The notes beneath the pieces are model-generated. The model searched no databases and had not been told where the DNA came from. It was given only the letters and a program-made list of their open reading frames with translations. Below, one piece after another: positions 18,976 through 29,029 of a stretch of DNA of 29,407 bases. The stretch is from Penium margaritaceum. Lineage: Eukaryota; Streptophyta; Zygnematophyceae; Desmidiales; Peniaceae. The translations under genes and the position numbers were made by a program. Every line of letters starts with the position of its first letter. Within the stretch, counting starts at the first letter, position 1. The stretch spans positions 53,090 through 82,496 of the forward strand of contig SZWC01004755.1 of NCBI GenBank assembly GCA_023375785.1, in the 5' to 3' direction.

Positions 18976-19149
18976 CATGACACCGACCCACACCCTCGAG
19001 ACCAAGAGGAGTTCATTGAGACTTTTGAGGTAGATGTACCGTCATTGAGGAAGATCATGTACGGAGGTGACATGATGCTCCCCTCCATTGTAACGTGCCA
19101 ATTAGCCCTGCAATGGTTGGAAGAGCAAGGCCTTCTAATTGGTGCTTAG
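18976..19149 (+). CDS. Nudix hydrolase exon 5 (C-terminus)
   Basis: After TTTGTGTGCAG the phase-0 frame reads 57 residues to TAG at 19147. DPHPRDQEEFIETFEVDVPS is the acidic strand after the catalytic helix region, and RKIMYGGDMMLPSIVTCQLA then LQWLEEQGLLIGA form the C-terminal helices. The combined visible protein is about 211 residues, a normal size for a Nudix enzyme apart from its missing N-terminus. These enzymes cleave nucleoside diphosphates linked to another group (for example ADP-sugars), probably soluble; the substrate cannot be told. Intron 4 (18607-18975, 369 bases) is clean. Confidence 0.85.
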   Translation, partial: HDTDPHPRDQEEFIETFEVDVPSLRKIMYGGDMMLPSIVTCQLALQWLEEQGLLIGA

Positions 19150-19205
19150 TGTCGTACATAATCTTTTCTGTTCCTTGAGTTGTCTTCCTTGACACTTTGT
19201 AGTAA

Positions 19206-19526
19206 ATGCTTGGCTCAAGTCCCCAATGTGTTGTTGAATACATGTTAGAAAAGTACTTGGAAGGACTGTTTAGATGTGAGAAGCACAAATATTGCGAGTA
19301 TGAGGTGAAGAGACTTGACACACTTGCAAAGGTTGAGATTGCGCTGAATGGAAAGGAAATATCTTCTAGGGGTGTAGGTCCCACTTTTTCTATTCTTGAC
19401 CAAATCTGTATGTTGCAACACCAAGCTTTCAGCCGCCCCAAAGTGGAAGAGTTGTGTGCATGGAGCCATGTTGACAAGAGTAATGACATACTATTACAAC
19501 TTGTGAGAAACATCAGTGATGAATAG
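19206..19526 (+). CDS. Hypothetical 106-residue open frame
   Basis: An ATG at 19206 directly after an in-frame TAA opens 106 codons to TAG at 19524. The product is mixed hydrophilic and has three Cys near the N-terminal third (QCVVEYMLEKYLEGLFRCEK, then KYC), but I recognise no family. It begins 57 bases after the Nudix stop, so it may lie in that gene's 3' untranslated region. A 162-codon frame on the other strand overlaps it, which reduces confidence in both. Confidence 0.25.
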   Translation: MLGSSPQCVVEYMLEKYLEGLFRCEKHKYCEYEVKRLDTLAKVEIALNGKEISSRGVGPTFSILDQICMLQHQAFSRPKVEELCAWSHVDKSNDILLQLVRNISDE

Positions 19527-21602
19527 AAAGTGTTCCAACACAATTTCCGGCTATTAAGAAAACATAGTAATAGATTGACATTGAAAAATTGAAAACGACT
19601 ATAGTTTGCATCAACATGTTCATTTACACTTTTGTTCAGGTAAAGCCAAAATGTCGAATAAGCTCAATTTTAACTCAAGTTGTGAAACATGAATGGCTGG
19701 TGAAAATTCGTTTGTGAGAGTAAATTCTCCCAAATCTGCACTTGGATATCTGTGTTTTCGGAATCAATAGCAATGCAAAAAGAGACCTCATGTATTAAAT
19801 GAAAAGACTTGCAAAAAAGAAAGGCACTTGAATGAATGAAAGAAGTAGATGCTGCTCGTGTTTCTATCACCTATTTACAGAAATAATAATCCCTATTTCG
19901 GCTAAAATGAAGTCACATGTAAGTTCTATTAATGTGCTGCTAATGCAAACGAACCGCCAGAGGCAGCATAACTAAAAACGAGTTCGGGAAAAGTCCAGTT
20001 CAGCTTCTTTCGACCAAACGTAAACTTCGCCGGACATTAGCTTGCTGACATCATCATGTCGGTCGGATGTCCCCGATATGTTGACGTCGGACGTGCTTTT
20101 GACTCTGTCGTGTTTGCGGATGCCTGTTCTCGGCGGCCTTTCTGGGACGTCGATCTGGCTCGGTTTCCTGAGCCCTGCACCGCCTCCAACCTGTTGCCGA
20201 GCGCACACAGTGCCATGGTAAGGACCGCGCAAAGAGGCCGTGCATGGAAACGTTGTAGGCAGAGACAAGTCCCGCCTCTCACCTCATAACATCATCAAAA
20301 AAGAATTATGCAAAACTTTGTCTGAAGATAAACGAATGGAGTTAGTTCTTTTGAGAGGTGGTTTGGAGAGTTTTAATCCCTAATTCGATCGCACAATCAG
20401 CAATTTACCATACGTTATGTGGTTCGTGAGTAGGCAAAGTTTCGATGGCGTAAATTGTTACTGCCTTCTCGCATATTCCCAGACACGGTCATAAGCAGTG
20501 ACAATGCACTGGTGACTGGGAATCTCATCGGATCTCACACGTGGGAAATGCACGAGTGGGTGAATAGGCAGAAAGGTGCACTCGTAGACATTTTGGACAA
20601 AACCAGCATCACGTGCCTGGCGAGATAGTTTAGAGACAACCAACGTGTCATTTACAAGTCATTTAGGAGTGCGGCAAAGTTTCGAGGTGCCCCATTCCAG
20701 AAGCCCGAAAACGCTATCCACCACGACTTGTGGAATTCGATATCTATTAACCCTGTTGTACGATATTGGATTTGAGAAACCCCAACTTAAAAAATTTGAT
20801 CTCAGAATGTCTCGTGGCCAGATTTGGAATCACGAGGAATCTTGCCAAGTACGTGGCCATTTTTCATTTGTGTCCATTTTATGACTTTTGTGAGTATCTC
20901 AATGTAAAATGTTTTGAAATATACTTTTCTTTCGTTGCATAGTCATGATAGTGTTCAAACATGATGAATTCATCGATGCCTTCCTATATTAAGCGAGAAA
21001 ATAACAAACAAAGAAAACCTAAATGGGGGTGGGGGCACGTTTTCATAAACAGAGAATCAAGAATTTCAAAGATGACAACTGATCGTCTTCTTCTCTTCCT
21101 CGTGGAATATGGGAAGTGTCCCAAAAGTAACAATGAAAACACTAAAAATCGTAAAAAAACCCAAAACATGTGGATTACCCAATGCCTATATGGGGAAACC
21201 ATGATGGCGTGGGAAACCTAGTGTTGGGGTATTCTGTATCGACACGATATAACCCTCGGGTGAGAACAGGGCTTATCGTGATCCAAAAGTATAGTCGAGG
21301 TTTATGGTGATTAGAACAGAGAAGTTGGGGTGAGATTTGAGCAATTATTCTGTGAGATGGGGTTTGAAAATGTTGCTCTCTAGACTTGGGGTGCTTTGAT
21401 ATTTTTTTGTCGTAGAGTGCGTGAGATGACATGTTATGGCGTGAACTGTTAGCGCTTACTCATCATTTCACGCCCTTAGTGGATGGATTTGGTTGAACTA
21501 GTGTATTGGTGTGACCGAAAGGCTGCATGACGGGATTTGAAACATGGCAAGCATTGTTGCAAAAACACGAGGATACACAATTTACATAAATTAAACTCAA
21601 GA
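19527..21602. other. Intergenic, no recognised gene
   Basis: Only short overlapping frames on both strands. A small GC-rich island at 20030-20280 has a 77-codon + frame (MSVGCPRYVDVGRAFDSVVF...) with a possible donor CATG|GTAAGG, and an opposite-strand frame of similar length; neither is recognised. Codon usage and composition do not favour either strand. Confidence 0.5.
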
Positions 21603-22004
21603 GGGTGCCTTTTCATGACGCCATAGCCGACTTGGGAAGATTGTTCATCTACCATTGAATTGTAGTATTTTTTTGCAGATATCTAGACACTTTCGACTTC
21701 AACCAAGATTGCACTTGCGAAAAATATTGGGAGACTAAACTCCCCCTTTGTTGAAATGGAACCTCCCAGGCCCCGCTACCACAGGGCTCGTGAGGTGCCC
21801 GTACCTTCATAAAACCCACAATCCCTGACTGTGACAAGGCGGGTTGCGAGAAAGTCATTTTCTCGATCGATTCTGAGGTAATTTTGGCATAAGATGCGAA
21901 TATTGTGCGAGTCAACACCTGAGTGGCGAAAAAGGTGACGTTGTTAGATTTCTTGTACATAGCAAAGCGCTGTGGCTGATGTTGGGGGGCGTGCTATATT
22001 TCCG
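21603..22004 (+). mobile_element. Copy 1 of a ~400-bp repeat family (MITE-like, diverged)
   Basis: It aligns along its length with 25891-26289: CGCCATAGCCGACT versus ACCATAGACGACT, CACTTTCGACTTC in both, TTTGTTGAAA in both, CTCCCAGGCC then CGCTACC in both, GTGAGGTGCCC versus GGGAGGTGCCC, and GGGGGCGTGCTAT versus GGGGGCGCGTTAT. By eye about two thirds of bases match. No flanking direct repeat remains. It has no coding capacity. Confidence 0.7.
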
Positions 22005-22850
22005 CCAAAAAACGACTTTGAAAATGAATGTGTGGTGGTGCTGGTTTTGTTTTGTCAGGGTGTGCTTCCGATTTAATGGAAATACTTATTGTGTTTGTCA
22101 TTTCAGGCAACGGTTGCGGCCGTCAGGATAAGTGGGTTTGGAAAACTATCGCACCCGGTTTCGTAACACGAAGCTTTCTAAATCTAACAAGTATGGCGTC
22201 AGCACGAGGATTTGGGATTCCATCTTGTCCCCACTCACCGCCTTCCAGCCACGGCCTCTACACCTTCTCGATCGCCCCCAAATGCCTGATCAATGTCCAA
22301 CTGGCAGGTAAAAGGTGGGTTCGAAGCCTCTAAACCCGCTTTTGCCGCAATGCTTCGGGAAACATAATGATGATGTCAGCAGTTGAGTGTCGTGAACGGC
22401 AGTGCCAACTCGCGCGTTCCAAGGCACGGCCGAGAGGTGTGCAAAAGGCGGCCATCAGCCAAAAGGGTTTCCGCGGTTGACGATTGTCCGGGGCACAGGC
22501 GGCGGTTGACGCGCAACGGCTGTTGAAACAGCCTCGTGACTGGTCATCAGCGGTTCTTGTTGTCGCCTGTGGGCTCTCAATGACACAAATCGTTGACGAA
22601 ACGGATCACATTCACTCTGAGAATTCAAAATATCTCGCACGCCGTCGATGAACCGGGGAAACGTAATGACCAGTACGAACCTATGTTGGAGAACGTCACA
22701 GATCAACATGGCTACTATAATGATTGCGATGAGGGGACCTTGTCCATTCTCTTTATTATAGCGCTCGAGCTCGTTCGATCACTGCTTCAAGGAAGCGCGG
22801 TAGTGAGGCTAAAAACTTGAGATCCTTTGCGGAACCGTTGCAAACGGGGG
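22005..22850. other. Intergenic, moderate GC, no recognised gene
   Basis: Holds a 101-codon + frame at 22028-22333 without family resemblance and smaller frames. Nothing I can support as a gene. Confidence 0.45.
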
Positions 22851-23302
22851 GAAACAAAGCGAAAAAAGTATCTCAGGAAGGTCGACCAAAACGAACAACG
22901 TTCTGAACAACAGACAATCAGGTTATCACCCTGACCACAACAGTATCCTAACAGGACTTAAGCAAAATCCCCATTACATTCTTCCCTAAACACCATCTTC
23001 TTCACCACATACTAGACTAAAATTACCTCAGACATCTATGCTTTCTTACATCCAACCGCTATCAATATACCTATAGATGCCCATACCAAGCCACAAAGTC
23101 AAGACTAGGCCAATAATAACCCTCCCCCACCCACAACCTCCTCCTCAAACAAGCCGTTCATGTTCCTAAGCCAAAATCCATGACTGGCCACATAGATTCA
23201 TACAAAAATTCTGTCTAAAAGATGGAAAATTTCACTCCAATTTGAAACTCAATTATAAGAGAACAAAAAATATATTTTTTGGGTGCATTTTAAAATCATT
23301 AA

Positions 23303-23334
23303 GCTAGGAATGTACATTTTAATACATTCCTAGC
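23303..23334. repeat. Perfect 12-bp inverted repeat, 8-base loop
   Basis: GCTAGGAATGTA, loop CATTTTAA, TACATTCCTAGC. Not followed by a T-run typical of a terminator. Confidence 0.85.
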
Positions 23335-23704
23335 GTCATTATTTTCCCTTAAAATAAGGAATAAAACAAAAAATCGAAAGAATAATGTTTTATGTAAACT
23401 ATCAGCATTCAAGGGATTATTCGAATATTAAAACTTTTGGATAAGAAAATAATACATCCCTATTGATGAAAGAAAAACGATTCCTCATTTTGATGAGTGA
23501 ATCCATGAAATTTTCATGAAAATGAAACCAGAATATTCATTTTGAAAGACAATGAGAACTTGTGGATTTATAAGAATAATGAAATATCAAATTATATACG
23601 TAAAAATTTCATTCAATTTTAGCCCCTTTTGATAAAACGTATCATTAGAAAGATTAATATGTTTTTTATTTGAAAAATAACGATTTCCATTACGGAAATA
23701 AAAA

Positions 23705-23740
23705 AGTTGATTAAAATTTTTTCCAATTTTTTAATCAACT
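23705..23740. repeat. 12-bp inverted repeat, 12-base loop
   Basis: AGTTGATTAAAA (23705-23716) and TTTTAATCAACT (23729-23740). AT-rich, so chance is possible. Confidence 0.6.
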
Positions 23741-25881
23741 ATATTTCGGAAGAAATAAAATTTACCGTAGATTTATAAGTATATCATGAAATAATAATAT
23801 ACAATTCATGTGAACAGACATGTATCTTATCAAATAATGTGAAAAAAATATATAATCATGCTTAATAAAATCAATTTATCATTGATTAAACCCATAATAG
23901 TATTAAAAAATTAAGGTATAACATTTGACAAAATATTCATTAAAATCAACGTAATATAAATCAGAATTTTTTAAAATCTGAAAATTTCCAAGTTCTTGAA
24001 AGAAAAACACCATAAAAGCTTGAGAAAATCGAAAATTGGGAAAATTAAATTAGATTCACAAAACCTCGTTTCGATTAATTTTTTAAACTTATGATCAGAA
24101 AGATTTACAGAAATGAGAAAATGCGGGATGAGAAGAAATAATTGTCAAAATTTTAGGAAGGAAGGAGGAGCATTGTTAAATCACCTTAATTCTTATTAAT
24201 GAAAACAAAACGTGGCCCTTTTTACAAGAATAATGGCGTTAGGTAAAAAAACTTGATAAAATGTTAATGATCTTAATGGATATTGAGCTCGATGTTTCCA
24301 TTACCTCTTTTCCATATTTCCGGATTGATGCTAGAAGGAAAGGAAATATGATGAAAAGTTTGAAGTAAAAGTTTAAGGTAGAATTTTATTTCGTTCATGT
24401 CAGATCATCAACGAAACAAATATGTCATCAGTGTGAAATGAAGAAACACGACTTCTTATGTGCATTATTGTTAGTGAAATCAAAGATTAACTTCACCTTA
24501 CAAGTGGTAATTTTGAAATCAATTTAGGACCTGGGATTAAGTGTAAAAACTATTAAAATTGATTTTTATCATCAAAAGTAGCTTTCCATGCCATGGAGAA
24601 GGTTTTCTTGTAAAAAGTGCTCGTGCTTACGTGCGTATCATAGGGAAAACCTTTCTTGGGTGCCAATTGGATAAAAACATTGGTTTAGTTAAAGGGTCGG
24701 ATTGAAAATTTTATTTCTTAATGAGGGTGTGAAAACAAGTTCATCGGCAATGGAAATCGAAGGTGTGAGAGCTAACTTGTTCATGTTTGATGATGAAGAG
24801 TAAGAGTTGATAGACATTTTATGGAAGGATGACATGATTCACACAATTTATGTTTAGTCCAAAGGGGGTTTATGTAGATATGTTTTAGGTATTCCATTTT
24901 GATGTACTAGAAGACATGAGGGCATGCAAAGGACAAGGATGAAGAGAAAAAGGATGAGGATGGCAACAAGAGGGCGTTAAGGAGTGAGAAAAGTAATAAT
25001 GAAGGGTTGCATGGGGGGATTTGAACAAAGTTTTCCAATGCGTGAGTGCTTTGAATTTGAAGTTTTTTTATGGAATCTATATTGTGATTTCTCCATTGTC
25101 CTTCATGTCAACATTCTTTTAATGAAAAACGATGTATGTAAATTTTTAAAAAGCATATAAGTTAAGTGCTATCATAAACTGAAATCATCTTCATCTTTGA
25201 CATATCATTAAACGTGTACATATAGCCAGGGAAAATTAATTAATTATTTTGCATCATGCCGTCATAAAAACGTAATTTGTAAATATTATTTTTTACAAAT
25301 GTGGAAAATGCTACATGAGATTATGGATTAACATGCCATATATATTTTTTGTAAGGAAATGAGCATTTCTTTTCCTGAGGAAGTTATAAATTGTGTAGTG
25401 ATGCACACGTGGTTAGGTCATAGAATCTTCCACGGTTTTTGAATATTTTCAACATGAGATGACGTCTATTTGTGATGGATGGCTACGTGTGAGATCCATT
25501 AGCCTATCACAACCTTGAAACTTATCGTAATGCATTTGCTTATGACTGAAACGTTGAGCATGTGGTGTATGAGGGAGGAAATGAGCTTGTGGATGAATTT
25601 GATGATAGGAATGTGGAAGTCCCTTAGATCACGGACGAGTTTCTGGTATGGAACTTCTTATGAACGTAATTTATCCATCTTTTTTAGATGAGAGAGAAGT
25701 GCATGTCACAGGCAAAAGAACTCTCATCGGTTTTATGCATCACGTCTTTGATACTGCCTTAGGTAGTTATGTAATGTTGTATTAGATATTCACACGTCTG
25801 TGGTCCAACAATGTGTTCTGATATGAACTGATTCAGGTGGTACGCGAGAACTGGATGAGAGGGGTTTTGTTCTCATGCTAA

Positions 25882-26298
25882 TTATTACAAGGGCGCTTTT
25901 GCGCGACACCATAGACGACTCGGGAAAATGGCCCATCTACTGTTGACTCGTAGTAATTTCACCGGATATCCGTTCACTTTCGACTTCCACCGAAATGTTT
26001 TTGGCACGTGCGAAAAATTTGAGAGATTGAACTCCCTCTTTGTTGAAAAGGAATCTCCCAGGCCTCGCTACCGCGGGGCGTGGGAGGTGCCCAAACCTTA
26101 ATTAAACCTACAACCCTCGAATGTTACGAGGGGGGTTTGCCAAAAATGATTTTCCTTAACTTTCTCGAGGCATTTTTTGGGTAGAATGTGAAAATAACGT
26201 GATTCAACGCCTGCGATGTGAAATACAAAAAAATAGCTGTTAGATGGCGTAGAGCTTCGAGCCATGTATGGGGGCGCGTTATTTTTTTGTTATTACAA
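25882..26298 (+). mobile_element. Copy 2: ~400-bp MITE-like element with 9-bp target duplication
   Basis: TTATTACAA occurs at 25882-25890 and again at 26290-26298. On each side 11 bases separate it from imperfect 21-bp inverted repeats, 25902-25922 and 26258-26278; the left arm starts CGCGACACCATAGACG, the reverse complement of the right CGCGCCCCCATACATG, both finishing CTCG, 16 of 21 positions matching. A 9-bp duplication is the usual size for Mutator-like elements. There is no transposase frame, so it is non-autonomous. Its relative lies at 21603-22004 in the same orientation; the pair could alternatively be remnants of long terminal repeats, but the target duplication around a single copy argues against that. 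Confidence 0.65.
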
Positions 26299-27624
26299 AC
26301 TACTATAATGGAACGGAGATGTCACGGAACTATTTTCCTGACTAATTAGTCAATGATGTTTGCGGGCACGGTGAACTTATTTGCCTTTAGTGTAAACATC
26401 TAGTGTTTCCTTCGAACGATGCGTCTACTTTGGAACCGTGCAAGACGTCAATTTGGCCTCTCCTCCAGCCGTCACCTGCCACGCCGACATTGGTCTCCGG
26501 ACTCTCACAGGTGTGCTGTCGTGAAGCCGCAGCTGGGGTTTCTGCGTCCCAGGCTGCCTCGTTGCCTCCCTCGCTTGCGAAGTCATCGGTTGGCCTGTGT
26601 ATTGGCGTGTTGGGGGGTTCGCCCCTCCTGTGTTCCTAAGTCGGCGGAGCGAGCTTTTTTGCCTGTACCAACTTTCCCGAGTGTCCACTCTGAGGAGACA
26701 AAACTTGCAAACACGCCGCAACTGATGCGAACAGGACGCAGCCTCGTTGTCAAACACGCGGCAGGAAGCTGAGAGGCGGCCGCAACTTCCTCCCCGTTCC
26801 ATTTTCCAGATGTGGAGTTGGCTAGGTACGAGTACGACAGTACAACGGTGAGCTACATGGTGCGCCTAGGTCATTTCCGCGAGATGCCTGCCAGCCTTCC
26901 CAGTCTGATTCGTTGGCAAGGGGAAATTTAGGGGCCGTACACCACAACCTCACTCATTTTTCTTGCCTCAGGTGCTCTGTGCTGAAGCTGTTCATCACGC
27001 TCCTCCGTCGTCCCGTTTCCCAGGGCTGCTGATCGATCTCAAAACCGCCATCAGCTCCCGAAGGTCCCTCCGTTTCCCCCCAAACTCCGGGGCAATCCAA
27101 GCCAAACCACGTTCCCTAGTGCTTGCTGTCGGGTCTGCCCAGCAGCGCAGTGCCCGCTGGACTCATCCAAATCGCATGGGAGAACTCTCTCGTCTCGTCC
27201 ATGGAAGTGCCACGCAACTTTGCACGCTCTTGCGCGCTGCACCCGGTGAACGAACGGCCGTCGGCTCCGTCCGCTAGCGCTGTTTGCCGCTAGCGTAGGC
27301 TCCAGGCTGAAGCAGCTTCATGGAGAGAGGGAATCGGCAAAGAGCAATCTCGCAGTATGGTGGTTGAGCGCCAGCCACACAGATATTAGACCTACAAGCC
27401 TCTCCGCTTGGAGCACAATTGACCCGCACGATTCTTTCTTGGGTTTGACTGGAGCGTTAGAGGCGACTGTTCGGAACAGTTGCCCACCGCTCTGCACTTC
27501 GCCTGCCTGGCGGCAGAGCACTGCTAGTTTCGCCGAGCAGGGGATCCAGCAGCAATGTGACGTGTTCACGCCGTGTTCTGTGCGCCGAGCCAGAAAGGCT
27601 TTTTGACCGGACAGAATCTCGACC
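26299..27624. other. GC-richer upstream region, no recognised gene
   Basis: Composition rises sharply after 26400. Several frames of 60-125 codons overlap on both strands, none recognised. It precedes the gene at 27754 and may hold its promoter and leader; no TATA box or other site is convincing. Confidence 0.4.
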
Positions 27625-27717
27625 ATGTACACGCACCTTGTGGTTAGTCTCTTCCTTGCCGTCGGCGTTTCTGGCTCAGAACTCGCAGCGCCACACCCAC
27701 AGGCTGCTGGTGTGTAA
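27625..27717 (+). CDS. Small frame upstream of the next gene (possible uORF)
   Basis: ATG at 27625 to TAA at 27715, 30 residues. It is hydrophobic in its first half (HLVVSLFLAVGVSGSELAAP), like a signal peptide. It is in the same frame as the ATG at 27754, 36 bases after its stop. It could be an upstream ORF, or an N-terminus cut off by a stop; no other evidence. Confidence 0.2.
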   Translation: MYTHLVVSLFLAVGVSGSELAAPHPQAAGV

Positions 27718-27753
27718 ACGCTGCCAGAGCTGGCAGCAAGGAGAACGGGACGC

Positions 27754-28178
27754 ATGGAGCAACCCCCACAGCCAGCTGGAAAATCTGTAACTGGCCCACA
27801 GCTTTGGAACATTGCGCCGGATGATGATGCTGGGCTTGCACGTGGCGTGGCGGACGGGGCCCACCAGTCGCCACCACCAGGGCTTGGCCCGGGCTCTTCC
27901 GGACCCATGGCTAGCCCGGAGCCCCAAGGCCCTGAGGGTGGTGAACCTAAGGAACCTTTTTCCACATGGCTGGCGGCTTTTGCGGAGAAGGGTTCGACGG
28001 TGATGCCGGACAGGTGTATGAGGACGTGCAGGAGTTCTTGAGATGTGGGTGGCAGAAGGGAGTGAAGGGGCAGCTTGGTGGAGCCAAGTTTCGACACACA
28101 GTGCGGAAGAAGCGGTACCATCTTGTGACCGACTTTCAGCGGGGACTGTACGATGCCGTGTTCGGGTATGATGATGAG
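27754..28178 (+). CDS. Exon 1 of integrase-zinc-binding-like gene, with apparent frameshift
   Basis: ATG at 27754 begins a P/G-rich N-terminus (MEQPPQPAGKSVTGPQLWNI), reaching FSTWLAAFAEKG at about 27990. The following sense continues only in another frame: EGFDGDAGQVYEDVQEFLRC and GGAKFRHTVRKKRYHLVTDF to YDDE|GTGAGC at 28178. A change of one base in the GGG run near 27994 accounts for this; it may be a real mutation, a sequencing slip or a missed tiny intron. FRHTVRKKRYHLV followed by a loop and then exon 2 resembles the region before H2C2 zinc-binding motifs of retroviral-type or cut-and-paste integrases and their domesticated relatives (KRAB-A/Ginger-like). Starting at the ATG 27966 would avoid the frameshift. 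Assignment is tentative. Confidence 0.45.
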
Positions 28179-28687
28179 GTGAGCGCAACAGATGGCAGAT
28201 AATGCTTCACTCTGAAGATTCATGTTTCCCTTCCCATGATGTTTTAGTTTCTTCAGCTCTAGTAGGAATACCAGTGGACAGACACTCAAATCTTTTGTAC
28301 TTCTTCCATCCTCTGGCCTGTGTTTACTCACTTCCTGGAGACAGTTGTTTACAGTATGTTTTCTTGGAGTCGGATGGGGGCGCGGTCGCGTGCATCCATG
28401 CGTTCGGACCCCATATGGACACGTTTTGTCACCCAGCCGGGCAATTCTACGCAATGGTTGACGGCGACAGCTCAGCTTGAAAGTGTCGGACTTCCTACAG
28501 TCTTCCTTATCGATGCATCCATCCGACAAGCCTAGAGTGAACAAGTCGTCAGGTGGACAACTCGTCAGGAAGTTGCATGGGCGCACGACCACGTCGATCC
28601 ATGCGACTCCAATAAAACATGCCCTTAGTGAACTGCTGGATCCAGGTTGTTGTTATCTCCCTCCTTTCCCCCCTACCTTCATTGCAG

Positions 28688-28792
28688 GACCGGCCAAAGC
28701 AGGTGGCTCCAGTGGGCCAAATAGAGCACATACTGCGGCAAGTGCACGAGGTGGAGAAAAACCATGGTGGCATCCGCAGGACCTACAACACG
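28688..28792 (+). CDS. Exon 2 of integrase-zinc-binding-like gene
   Basis: After CCTACCTTCATTGCAG come 35 phase-0 codons ending ACG|GTGTGT: DRPKQVAPVGQIEHILRQVH then EVEKNHGGIRRTYNT. The spacing of V, I-x-x-I-L, H, H-G-G and R-x-T-Y matches the first half of an H2C2 zinc-binding motif (H-x4/5-H-x-G then K/R-T-x-x-x-I). The expected following C-x2-C is not in this exon. Intron 1 (28179-28687) shows nothing else I recognise. Confidence 0.5.
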
Positions 28793-28865
28793 GTGTGTGT
28801 TTCTCAGGCCCCTCTTCATGTGCCTTTTCACTCGAAAACATTGTCTTTGCCACCATTCTTTACAG

Positions 28866-29029
28866 ATGTTCAAGTGTGGTGTGGTCAACTGTCACAGACT
28901 CTTCCCCACTGGCAATCTGTTTTTGTGGAAACAACGGGCACGCCTTCCGCACGAATTTGTAGCCTGCGCTGTTGTGGTATTGCCGGAAAGGTTTCGCCTT
29001 AAGGACCTGCAGAACTCTACCTGGCAGAT
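28866..29029 (+). CDS. Possible exon 3 of the same gene (end uncertain)
   Basis: A 73-base interval with a pyrimidine tract ends TTCTTTACAG before 28866, giving a phase-0 frame MFKCGVVNCHRLFPTGNLFL that stays open into the TG-rich tract. The two Cys are four residues apart, not the C-x2-C expected. Its 3' end is not defined here; the rest may lie beyond the window or the gene may be truncated. Confidence 0.3.

Larger units (their letters stand above)
22851..25880. other. AT-rich island without genes
   Basis: From about 22.9 kb the sequence becomes strikingly A/T-rich, with no frame above about 60 codons on either strand, in contrast to both flanks. It includes two clear hairpins (23303-23334 and 23705-23740). 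It could be a nuclear scaffold-like region, an old insertion or transferred organelle-like DNA; I recognise no organellar gene. Confidence 0.7.

Noticed and set aside
21603..26289. LTR retrotransposon bounded by the two ~400-bp direct repeats
   Set aside because: No gag, protease or polymerase remnants between them, no TG...CA ends, and one copy has its own 9-bp duplication. Two independent MITE-like copies fit better.
27318..28592. 424-codon open frame on the - strand
   Set aside because: It lies opposite the + strand exons, has no recognisable domain, and its composition (C, S, P, R) looks like a shadow of GC-rich coding sequence. The + strand has splice-consistent exons instead.
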